A stretch of 40,621 nt of DNA from Nitriliruptoraceae bacterium. Lineage in GTDB: Bacteria > Actinomycetota > Nitriliruptoria > Nitriliruptorales > Nitriliruptoraceae. A program made the translations under genes and the position numbers. This document shows positions 32,804 through 40,621 of this stretch, in pieces. How positions within the stretch are numbered: position 1 is the first letter of the stretch; each line of letters starts with the position of its first letter. The notes below the pieces were generated by a model. That model saw only the letters and a program-made list of their open reading frames with translations, made no database searches and was not told where the DNA came from. The stretch covers positions 1 through 40,621 of the forward strand of contig PWLR01000197.1 in NCBI GenBank assembly GCA_003558435.1, given 5' to 3'.

Positions 32804-33648
32804 GCACCTCGACCTCGTCCGCCACGCGTCCGAGCGCCCGCCCCGACGATCCGGTCGCGCCGGTGACCCGCCTTCAGCGCTCCTACTGGCAGGCGCGTGA
32901 CACCTGGACGGTGACCAAGCGCAACCTGCGTCACTTCGTCCGGCAGCCGCGGCTCCTGGTCTTCTCGACCATCCAGCCCGTGATGTTCGTGGTCCTGTTC
33001 TCCTCGGTCTTCGGCGGGGTCGCCGGGGATGCGCTGCCAGGCGATCTCAGCTACATCGACTTCCTGCTGCCCGGGCTGTTCATCCAGTCCGCGGCCTTCC
33101 GCTCGACCCAGACCGCCGTCGGGCTGGCCGAGGACCTGGAACGAGGGGTCGTCGATCGGTTCCGTTCCATGCCGATGTCCCGATCCGCCGTTCTGGCCGG
33201 TCGAACCCTGGCCGACCTCACCCGTTCCATCGCGATCGTGCTGTTGATGATCGTGGTCGGCTACGTCATCGGCTTCCGTTTCACCGAAGGGGTCCTGTCG
33301 GCGATCGGCGCCATCCTGATCGTCGCGCTCTTCGGCTACCTGATGAGTTGGCTGTTCTGCTGGCTGGCGCTGCTCGTACCCGGCGCCGAGGCGGCCCAGA
33401 CCGCTGGCTTCGTGATCATCTTCCCGCTGGTGTTCGCGAGCTCGATCTTCGTGCCCCTGGAGACCATGCCGAGCTGGCTGGCGCCCATCGCCGCGCAGAG
33501 CCCGCTGACCCACGCAGCCGACGCCGCCCGCGCGCTGTCGGTCGGGGGCGAGGCACTCGGTCCGGCGCTGCTCACCATCGCGTGGTGCGGTGGCCTGCTG
33601 GCGTTCGTGGTCCCGATGGCCGTGCGCCGCTACCGACGCATCACCTGA
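32800..33648 (+). CDS. DrrB-type ABC exporter permease
   Basis: A 282-residue ABC-2 permease whose ATG overlaps the ATPase stop (ATGA). A 35-residue polar N-terminus is followed by the amphipathic entry RNLRHFVRQPRLLVFSTIQPVMFVVLF (about 42-68) and six membrane segments. ABC-2 features are YIDFLLPGLFIQSAAF, DLERGVVDRFRSMPMSRSAVLAGR (about 108-131) and a late FASSIFVPLETMPSWLAPIA (about 207-226). It forms the exporter pore with the upstream ATPase. An MFS permease gene follows only 24 bp later, perhaps in the same transcript. Confidence 0.92.
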   Translation: MSTSTSSATRPSARPDDPVAPVTRLQRSYWQARDTWTVTKRNLRHFVRQPRLLVFSTIQPVMFVVLFSSVFGGVAGDALPGDLSYIDFLLPGLFIQSAAFRSTQTAVGLAEDLERGVVDRFRSMPMSRSAVLAGRTLADLTRSIAIVLLMIVVGYVIGFRFTEGVLSAIGAILIVALFGYLMSWLFCWLALLVPGAEAAQTAGFVIIFPLVFASSIFVPLETMPSWLAPIAAQSPLTHAADAARALSVGGEALGPALLTIAWCGGLLAFVVPMAVRRYRRIT

Positions 33649-33672
33649 TGCCGTCGTGAGCCGAACCCGCCC

Positions 33673-34983
33673 ATGAATGGTTCGAGTGGTCCGAGTGGGC
33701 AACCGGAGCGGCCACCTGACGCCACCCTGCCTCCGGGTCGACGCGACGTGGTCGGTGTGTCACCGGTGCGGGCGGTGGTGACCGTGGCGGCGTCGCTGAT
33801 CGCCGCCAGTCTGCCGGTCTTCCTGCTCAGCGCGCTCGCTCCGAGCATCCAACTCGACCTCGGCTTCGGTGAGGCCGGGCTCGGTATCGCGGTGGCGGCC
33901 TTCTTCCTGGCCGCAGCGGTTTCGTCGGTCCCGGGGGGCCGCTTCGCCGATCGGTTCGGGGCCCCCGTCTCGCTGCGCACCGGGCTCGCCATCGCTGCGT
34001 CCGGCAGCCTGCTCGTCGCGCTGTTCGCCGGCTCACGTTGGAGTCTGGCCGGGGCGATGTTCCTCGGTGGAACGGCCCTCGGATTCGTCGATACCGGTGG
34101 GGCGCGCGCCATCTCCGCTGCGGTTCCGGTCACACGTCAGGGCTTCGCGTTCGGATCGAAGGAAGCCAGCATCCCCGCGGCATCGTTCCTGGCGGGGGCG
34201 TCGGTTCCGCTGCTCGGCGCGCACCTCGGGTGGCGCCCGGCGTTCGGCATCGGCGTTGGCTTCGCGGCGCTCGTGGGTGGTCTGGTGTCGTCACGACTCG
34301 AGCAGAACCCCAGGCGGGTGGACCCCGACCACGAGCCTGCATCGACGCGTGCGGACCATCCGGTCTCCGAGCGAACCCACCACGCGGTGACGCCCGCATC
34401 CGCCTGGCCGCTGGTGCTGCTCTCGATCACCGCTGCGCTCGGCGGGGGAGCGGCAGCAGCCACCACGGCGTTCCTGGTGGCCTCGAGTGTGACGGGCGGG
34501 TTGGCAGCGGGGTCGGCGGGCACCTTGCTGGCGGTGGCGAGTGCGGTCGCGATCGGTGCCCGCCTCGGGGTCGGAGCAGCCGCCGATCGGCGGGCGAGTG
34601 CCGCGGTACCGCTGGTGGCCGGCATGCTCGCCATCGGCGGCGCCGGAGCGATCGGCCTCGCCTCGGCGTCGGCAGGCCTGGTCCCTGCATGGTCGGCTGG
34701 CCCTGTCCTCGTCGTGAGCGCCGTGCTGGCCATCGGAGCCGGTTGGGGATGGACCGGTCTGGTCTTCCTCGCCGCGGTCCGGTTGGATCCGGCCCGTCCC
34801 GCGAAGGCCGCCGGCATCGTGCTGGTCGGGCTCGGCATCGGGGGAGCCGTGGCTCCAGCATCGTTCGGGGGGGTCGCGGGGCTCGCCGGCTACGCCACCG
34901 CTTGGACGATCGCCGCCGCGGCGATGTTCCTGGCGGTGGCGACGGCGACCCTCGCGCACCGGCTTGCAGGGTCCCGGGCGTAG
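33673..34983 (+). CDS. Major facilitator superfamily transporter
   Basis: A 436-residue permease with 12 predicted membrane segments and a polar loop in the middle (about 215-248), as in MFS proteins. Between segments 2 and 3 lies the signature-like VPGGRFADRFGAPVSLRTG (about 79-97), and GSRWSLAGAMFLGG follows. The start is ATG 33673; the first 30 residues are Pro/Gly-rich and cytoplasmic. The substrate cannot be inferred. It follows the DrrAB-type exporter closely, so it may be co-transcribed as a second efflux pump. A hairpin follows four bases after the stop. Confidence 0.9.
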   Translation: MNGSSGPSGQPERPPDATLPPGRRDVVGVSPVRAVVTVAASLIAASLPVFLLSALAPSIQLDLGFGEAGLGIAVAAFFLAAAVSSVPGGRFADRFGAPVSLRTGLAIAASGSLLVALFAGSRWSLAGAMFLGGTALGFVDTGGARAISAAVPVTRQGFAFGSKEASIPAASFLAGASVPLLGAHLGWRPAFGIGVGFAALVGGLVSSRLEQNPRRVDPDHEPASTRADHPVSERTHHAVTPASAWPLVLLSITAALGGGAAAATTAFLVASSVTGGLAAGSAGTLLAVASAVAIGARLGVGAAADRRASAAVPLVAGMLAIGGAGAIGLASASAGLVPAWSAGPVLVVSAVLAIGAGWGWTGLVFLAAVRLDPARPAKAAGIVLVGLGIGGAVAPASFGGVAGLAGYATAWTIAAAAMFLAVATATLAHRLAGSRA

Positions 34984-34986
34984 GAG

Positions 34987-35010
34987 TTGCCCATCCGCCC
35001 AGATGGGTAA
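34987..35010 (+). terminator. Hairpin terminator after the MFS gene
   Basis: TTGCCCATC (34987-34995) pairs with GATGGGTAA (35002-35010) with one G-T pair, four bases after the stop codon, followed by TTCTGGG. Confidence 0.6.
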
Positions 35011-35050
35011 TTCTGGGAGCTGGATGCTCGACGACCCCGGCGCGAAGTGT

Positions 35051-35076
35051 CAACCGTTACCCGCAACAAGCGCGCA
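35051..35076 (+). repeat. Dispersed intergenic repeat, copy B
   Basis: Differs from copy A (3906-3931) only by C for T in GTTACCCGC, over 26 bases. On the minus strand the core reads GCTTGTTGCGGGTAACGG. It lies 41 nt after the MFS terminator. Confidence 0.75.
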
Positions 35077-35361
35077 ACGCTTCCACGAGGAGGAGGGGGG
35101 TAGACCAACTGCGTCCAATACGCCACCGAGTCGCGTAGGATCCGGCGCCATCCGTGCCTGTCCAGGTACCGGAAGCCGATAGGTGGTGACGAACGAGACT
35201 GGAAGACTGCTGGTCATGGAGGCTGACGAGGTTGGCGCATCCGAGAGGCGACGCACGGTCGAACACATCGGCGTGGAGGCACGCCGGGCGCTGTTCGATC
35301 GGATCCGCGGACAACCACGCACCTGGGCGACTCCGAACGCAAATGCACCTTCGTACCGAGT

Positions 35362-35385
35362 GGCCGTTACCCGCAACAGACGCTT
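35362..35385 (+). repeat. Dispersed intergenic repeat, copy C
   Basis: CCGTTACCCGCAACA is identical to copy B; the right side then diverges (GACGCTT instead of AGCGCGC). It stands about 310 bp from copy B in the same orientation. Confidence 0.65.
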
Positions 35386-35419
35386 CAAAGACCTGAACAA
35401 CCACCAGACCCAACCTCGC

Positions 35420-35453
35420 CAATACGGGTCGAGCGAGGACTCGGCCCGTATTG
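35420..35453. other. Isolated 34-nt imperfect hairpin
   Basis: CAATACGGG (35420-35428) pairs with CCCGTATTG (35445-35453). Inside it, CGAG (35430-35433) pairs with CTCG (35440-35443). That is 13 bp with one opposing unpaired base on each side. It is not next to a gene end. Confidence 0.6.
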
Positions 35454-35945
35454 CGGGCCCGACAAATCGCTCGCATCCATCGAGGATCATGACCAGAGAT
35501 CACAGCGGATCCGTGCACCGTGAACGCTTCCGTCACGGCATGTCCATCAACTCTTCCCATCATCGTCGAGACGACCATCCGAAGGCACGCGACGGGCGGC
35601 AGCCTCGAGCACTCGCTCGTCTGCTCATCGACAACCGGGACTCGGTACGGCAGTAGGTCAGATCCCACCATGCTCGACGGTCCCGGCTGACACACGCTCG
35701 CCTCCTGAGTGCACTCATCACGGTTCCCCCATAAGCAACATTACGTAAACCTAAGGTTTCGTGACCCGGCTCTTGGGGCCGGGGTGAGCATCGCCGCCCC
35801 TCCTCTTCCGAACCGATCGTCGGGCACGGTGATCGCCTCTCGATCGCGGGACATGCCACCAGGCCGTTCCGCTCGCACACACCCACGGGACTCGACGGCA
35901 AGCATGCCGAGTCTGGACAGCCTCCAACGCTTCGAGCTGTCGATC

Positions 35946-37322
35946 TCATCGTGCTCCGGCACGCACCGGTGGGTCGGCGCGTTCGTAGGACACGTCGGGT
36001 CCACGGATGACCATCGTCCAGGGCTGGCTGTCGAATATCCGATGATGTCGGACACAGAGCAACGCCGCGTCGTCGAGGCGTAATCGTCCGCCTTGGCGGA
36101 AGGGAACCTGGCCGTGGGCCACCTGGCACCAGGCAACGATCGCCTCACATCCGTCCCAGGTGCAGCCGCGGTCGCGGGCGACGAGCAGGCGCCAGAAGCC
36201 GGCCAGGATGGTCCGTGACGCCTCGCCGACCTCGATCGGGACCGACTCGGGGTCGAGGATGATGCGACTGACCGTGCAGTCACGCAGCAGCGGGCGAAGA
36301 CTGGCGATGGTGATTGGGCCGGTGAAGCCGAGTTCGGCGATCCCCGCGCCGAGCGCGAGTTCGGACCACGGCACGAGCACCGACACATGGGGTCGGACGC
36401 CGTGCTGGGTCGGGAGGTCTCCGCTGCGAAGCGCGAGGTCACAGAGGACCTCGAGTCCGTCGGCGTTGCGCTGCTCTGTGGACCGGAACGGCCCTTCGGC
36501 CGGGTCCGGAAGGCTTGCGGCGTCGAGCGCGGTACGCAGCTTCTCCGCCTGTAGGCCGTACAAGCGGAACGAGCCGACCACGGCACCATCCTCGGCGGTG
36601 CCGATGGTCAGTGACCGACGTCGGTGTTGACGGTGCTCGCGATCCTCGGCCGCACGAAGGTCGATCTCCGCGAGCATGCGGCGCGCCTTCTTGCCGAACG
36701 ACACGATCTCGATCTCACCGGCGAGGGTGATCAGTTCGGCTTCGAAGGTCTCGCGCCGTGAGGTCGACATGCCCTCGGGCAGCCATGACAGCAGCTCCGC
36801 GATGGTCTGCGCATGTGGTTCGGAGATCCGTCCGGTCGCGTGGGCTGCACCCAGTTCCGGGGTTTCGCGGAGCCGCCGGCCCGTCGTGCCGGCCTGCCTG
36901 GCCTCACCGGGGGTCAGTCCCAATTCGTGGCGTAGGAACTTGCGGGCATCCTGTTCACCACGCTGCTCGCGGCCGGGACCCGCGCGGTCGACCGCCCGGG
37001 CCTCGTACTCACCCGCGGCTCGGGTTCGCAGGGCCTGGAGCCTTCCGACCGTCGGCTGCACGCAACGCAGCACCTGGTCGAGGTCGAGATCGGAGAGTTG
37101 GTCGACGCGGAGACCGACCAACTCGTCGGTGAGTGCGGCCAGCTGGGCCAGGAGGTCCAACGGATCGAGAGCGGGATCGACCTCAACACCGACAGCGACA
37201 GGCTCATCGAACTCGGCATCGGTAGGCGGTCCCGCGACGGCTTCGAACGGGAGCTCGTCCCACTCCCCCTCACACTCGGCGGCCAGCCCGACAGACCAAC
37301 CCGTCGTGCTCCCATGACGCAC
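35946..37322 (-). CDS. DUF222 protein with a degenerate HNH endonuclease domain
   Basis: A 458-residue protein of the DUF222/HNH (13E12-like) group. The helical DUF222 part spans about 50-360, with LAQLAALTDELVGLRVDQLS and GEARQAGTTGRRLRETPELG. The C-terminal HNH region (387-435) keeps C387, C392, C399, C423 and HH 426-427. However, the usual HH after the third Cys is AHGQ and the Asn of the HNH core is Asp, so cutting activity is doubtful. GTG 37322, with GGAGG nine bases upstream, is chosen because the promoter (37501-37528) puts the transcript start downstream of the longer starts; the true start is uncertain. The gene is under a LexA box. Confidence 0.8.
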   Translation of the reverse strand: MRHGSTTGWSVGLAAECEGEWDELPFEAVAGPPTDAEFDEPVAVGVEVDPALDPLDLLAQLAALTDELVGLRVDQLSDLDLDQVLRCVQPTVGRLQALRTRAAGEYEARAVDRAGPGREQRGEQDARKFLRHELGLTPGEARQAGTTGRRLRETPELGAAHATGRISEPHAQTIAELLSWLPEGMSTSRRETFEAELITLAGEIEIVSFGKKARRMLAEIDLRAAEDREHRQHRRRSLTIGTAEDGAVVGSFRLYGLQAEKLRTALDAASLPDPAEGPFRSTEQRNADGLEVLCDLALRSGDLPTQHGVRPHVSVLVPWSELALGAGIAELGFTGPITIASLRPLLRDCTVSRIILDPESVPIEVGEASRTILAGFWRLLVARDRGCTWDGCEAIVAWCQVAHGQVPFRQGGRLRLDDAALLCVRHHRIFDSQPWTMVIRGPDVSYERADPPVRAGAR

Positions 37323-37500
37323 GGTCGGGCGCCTCCGCTCGACCCGCTGCACCCGCGGTGCGGGACGCACCCGAGGCGCCAGCCCCGTGCTCCACCTCCC
37401 GCGTGTTTCGGACAACGTCGGCCTCGTAGCGATCTCGTGGTGCTCGCGCGATCCGGGCGGCCTGCTGGTCCCCGGTTCTGATCCTGTCGCCTCAGCCACG

Positions 37501-37528
37501 AGGATACTCGAACGCGTGTTCGAGTCAA
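37501..37528 (-). promoter_or_regulatory. SOS promoter: LexA box inside the -35/-10 spacer
   Basis: TCGAAC-GCGT-GTTCGA (37508-37523) is a perfect match to the actinobacterial SOS box. On the minus strand a -35 TTGACT (37528-37523) and a -10 TATCCT (37506-37501) flank it with a 16-nt spacer, so LexA would block polymerase directly. Transcription would start near 37494 and read into the DUF222/HNH gene. Confidence 0.88.
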
Positions 37529-37767
37529 GTGTCCATCCTGGCGAGCTGTGGACACCGCCCGGGTTGTCGAGCCCGGGTGGACATGGGACGAGAGACCACG
37601 CACCGACCAGACGACACACCGACCAGCAAGACCTCACGGCCACCCACGGAGAACCGATCTGCCCTGACAGATCATCGCACCGCCCCCATCGGACGCGTCG
37701 TCACGCCCGAGCGCACGCCACCAGCTCACGCCACCAGCTCACCGCGGTTCACCGCAGGCCGTTCTGC

Positions 37768-37817
37768 CACACACCCACACACCCACACACCCACACCCAC
37801 ACCCACACCCGCACCCA
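37768..37817 (-). repeat. Short tandem repeat, G-rich on the coding strand, after the lyase gene
   Basis: ACACCC/ACACACCC units fill 50 bp directly after the lyase stop. On the minus strand this is about nine runs of GGG separated by TGT or TGTGT, able to form a G-quadruplex in the transcript or DNA. Confidence 0.8.
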
Positions 37818-37822
37818 CGGTC

Positions 37823-39349
37823 CTACGCCGGCGGCCCCACCCGGCCCGCAAGCCCATCCACCACCAGCGCGACCAGCCGTTGGAGGTCGTCGCCGAGCGG
37901 ACGGTCGATCGTCAGCGGCTCGGTCGTCGCACGCGCCGACGCCAGGGCCTCGGCGAGCCGCGGCGGAAGGCCATCGCCGCGCAGCCACGCGGCCTGGAGG
38001 ACGCAAGCGAGCTCGCAGCCCGCTACCTCGGCGGCCAACGCCTCCACACGACGCAGCGTGGCGAAGGCCTCGAAGGTGAAGCACTGCGCATCCTCCTGGC
38101 CGAGCGAGGTGTCGTAGAGCCCGACGCTGACCGGTTGGGCCAGGCGGCGCGCCTCGGCCGCGGCGGCGACGGCGCGTTTGTGCACCACGACCATGCCGGT
38201 CCCACCGGCGCCGGGCGAGAGCTGCGCGGGCAGGCCGGTCACACGCGGATCGAGCAGGCGGTGGATGCGCTGCGCGGCCAACTCGACGGTGCGTACCAGC
38301 GCCGCGCGGAGCGTGTCGATGCCGGCGGCGATGCCAATGGCGTGGAACCCGGCGGTGGCGATGAACGTGCCGTCCACGTAGGCCGGTGAGTCGGTGACCG
38401 CCCCGAGACCGAGGTCGACGTCCTGACCGAACCGCTCCAGGCTCCGGGCCAGATGGGTCTGCACGACGGGCGTGACCCGGAACGACACCGGCGCCTGCGC
38501 CACACCCGCCGGCGGCCGCTCGAAGTCCCTCTCGAGGTCCCTCTCGGGCTCCCGCTGCCGCCACCAGCGCAAGCGTCGAAGGTGTGCCGCGAACACCGGA
38601 TCGGCGCTGAGTCGCCCAGCCGCCTCACTGAACGGTCCCGGGGGCGCTCCCGCCACCTCGAGGCTCGCAGCGGCCACGATCTCCAACGAACCGGCCAGTG
38701 CCTCGAGGCGGTGGTGTGCCAGCGCCCCCATCCCCGCGGCGGCCGGCGCGCCCGCCAGCAGCGCGATGCCCTCCTTCGGGCCGGGCCGGTAGCGCTCGAC
38801 GTCACGGTCACGCAGCGCATCGGCGGCCGAGACCACCCGCCCGTCGGGCGCGAGCACCGACCCGACCCCGAGCAGCGCCTGGAAGGCGTGGGCCAGCGGC
38901 TGGACCTCCCCGGCGGTACCCACACCACTCGCCGGGACGGCCGGTGCGTACCCGTCGTTGAGCCACGACACCAGCCACGCACACAGCGCCGCCGACACCC
39001 CCGCATGGCCCGACACCAGGTCGGTGAGCCGGGCGACGACGATGGCACGTGCATCCTCGCCGTCGAGGTAGGGGGCACCCCCGACGGCCCGCCCCAGCAG
39101 TAGCGACCTCTGATGTTCTCGTTGTTCGGCGACATCGAGGGCGACGTTCGACTTGAACCCCATACCGGTGGTGACCCCGTAGGCCGCAACGCCCGTCGCC
39201 AGGGCATCGAGACAGGAGTTCCGGGCCGAGGCCACGTCCTCGAGCAGTCGCTCGTCGAGACGCACCCGCGCGCGACCGACCGCGATGCGCACCACGGCCG
39301 CACGATCGATGTCGCCGGCCCGGCCGATCACGATGCGCTCAGCGGTCAC
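37823..39349 (-). CDS. Ammonia-lyase superfamily protein lacking the MIO cofactor motif (ergothionase-like candidate)
   Basis: A 508-residue protein from GTG 39349 with the histidine/phenylalanine ammonia-lyase fold. Conserved parts are the base Tyr57 in AAYGVTTGMG, PLAH (151-154), PKEGIALL (191-198), SFRVTP with R291, TDSPAY (319-324), GFHAIGIA (334-341) and QED (418-420). The Ala-Ser-Gly that cyclises into MIO is Thr-Ala-Gly here (145-147), and the Asn after KEGxAL is Ala199. Without the serine, MIO cannot form. Ergothionase, known to lack MIO, releases trimethylamine from ergothioneine. The divergent OpuC/EgtV-type transporter gene supports a trimethylammonium substrate. The substrate is inferred. 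Confidence 0.8.
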   Translation of the reverse strand: MTAERIVIGRAGDIDRAAVVRIAVGRARVRLDERLLEDVASARNSCLDALATGVAAYGVTTGMGFKSNVALDVAEQREHQRSLLLGRAVGGAPYLDGEDARAIVVARLTDLVSGHAGVSAALCAWLVSWLNDGYAPAVPASGVGTAGEVQPLAHAFQALLGVGSVLAPDGRVVSAADALRDRDVERYRPGPKEGIALLAGAPAAAGMGALAHHRLEALAGSLEIVAAASLEVAGAPPGPFSEAAGRLSADPVFAAHLRRLRWWRQREPERDLERDFERPPAGVAQAPVSFRVTPVVQTHLARSLERFGQDVDLGLGAVTDSPAYVDGTFIATAGFHAIGIAAGIDTLRAALVRTVELAAQRIHRLLDPRVTGLPAQLSPGAGGTGMVVVHKRAVAAAAEARRLAQPVSVGLYDTSLGQEDAQCFTFEAFATLRRVEALAAEVAGCELACVLQAAWLRGDGLPPRLAEALASARATTEPLTIDRPLGDDLQRLVALVVDGLAGRVGPPA

Positions 39350-39645
39350 GCCGGTTCCCCGGTCACGGATCGACCCGGGATCCAGTGAGGTGGCCCACCG
39401 GGCATCTGTCGCCACTACCGAGCCCCCGTGCGAGCGGCTGCCCGACGCTCGGGACGGGTTCGGTGGGTGGACGGACGAACGTACCTATCTCGTGCTGCCT
39501 CGGCGGGGAAGGCTCGCCACGATAGGGCCCGGGCACGGCCTCCGCTCCGAACGCCCGAAGAAGCAGAAGCCGAACGGTGGTGCCGTTAGCCGCTGCCGAC
39601 CCCCCCACCACCGAAGCCCACCGCCCTCATCGATGGGACCACCAC

Positions 39646-40621
<976 letters not shown>

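Larger units (their letters stand above)
34984..35945. other. About 960-bp island without a convincing gene
   Basis: Base composition is visibly less GC-rich than the neighbours and the open frames (for example 35183-35656) look unlike proteins. It contains two copies of the dispersed repeat, an isolated long hairpin (35420-35453), an AT-rich patch with AAACC-TAA-GGTTT (35749-35761) and a small CCCGGC/GCCGGG hairpin (35765-35783) that may end the DUF222 transcript. It could be a remnant of a mobile element or a non-coding RNA locus. Confidence 0.6.

Noticed and set aside
35183-35656. 157-codon plus-strand frame in the non-coding island
   Set aside because: Composition (many Arg, His, Ser, Asn) has no fold-like pattern. 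It contains repeat copy C and the 34-nt hairpin, and it has no convincing ribosome site.
37823-39349. Ordinary histidine ammonia-lyase (hutH)
   Set aside because: The Ala-Ser-Gly triad is replaced and no hutU, hutI or hutG lies next to it within the window.

Overview
The window is GC-rich, densely coded DNA from an actinobacterium. It uses GTG and occasional TTG starts, ATGA overlaps between genes, and -10 hexamers of the TANNNT type. Lineage markers include ClpS followed by a DUF2017 protein, an F420-type luciferase-like oxidoreductase, a PAC2 protein, an AdoK-type adenosine kinase and a DUF222/HNH protein with a LexA box. A deep-branching high-GC class such as Nitriliruptoria or Acidimicrobiia would fit, but the sequence alone does not settle this.

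Layout. 1-3.8 kb (+): an SRPBCC protein, two small unknown proteins, a cold-shock protein, clpS, DUF2017 and an LLM oxidoreductase. 4-6.8 kb (-): the lipid II flippase murJ and a 5'-3' exonuclease. 7-10.7 kb (+): aat, ahcY behind a long structured leader, and a secreted protein. 11-16.4 kb (+): a four-gene BMP-type nucleoside ABC importer. 16.5-17.7 kb (-): an aspartate aminotransferase gene cut by one in-frame TGA. 17.8-24.8 kb: serC, a small membrane protein, adenosine kinase, a lysine-to-aminoadipate gene pair and a PRC/DUF2382 stress-type protein. 25-31.4 kb: a small unknown protein, PAC2, a lysine-tailed histone-fold protein, a THUMP-like methyltransferase, a zinc-ribbon protein, a zinc-ribbon RNase HI, and azlCD with a divergent XRE-cupin regulator. 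31.8-35 kb: a DrrAB-type exporter and an MFS permease. 35-37.8 kb: a mostly non-coding island with repeats, and a LexA-boxed DUF222/HNH gene. 37.8 kb to the end: an ammonia-lyase homologue that lacks the cofactor-forming serine, divergent from an OpuC/EgtV-type ABC ATPase that runs off the window.

How genes may work together. ahcY releases adenosine, AdoK phosphorylates it and the BMP importer probably takes up nucleosides, so this stretch is rich in methyl-cycle and purine-salvage functions. Lat and the aldehyde dehydrogenase together would turn lysine into 2-aminoadipate. The lyase and ATPase at the right edge look like an uptake-and-degradation module for a trimethylammonium compound; ergothioneine is the best guess.

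The most interesting items are: (1) a 120-residue protein joining an H1-like Lys/Ala tail to a minimal bacterial histone fold; (2) the MIO-less lyase with its transporter; (3) the nonsense codon at the cofactor-stacking tryptophan of the aminotransferase; (4) the ahcY leader RNA.
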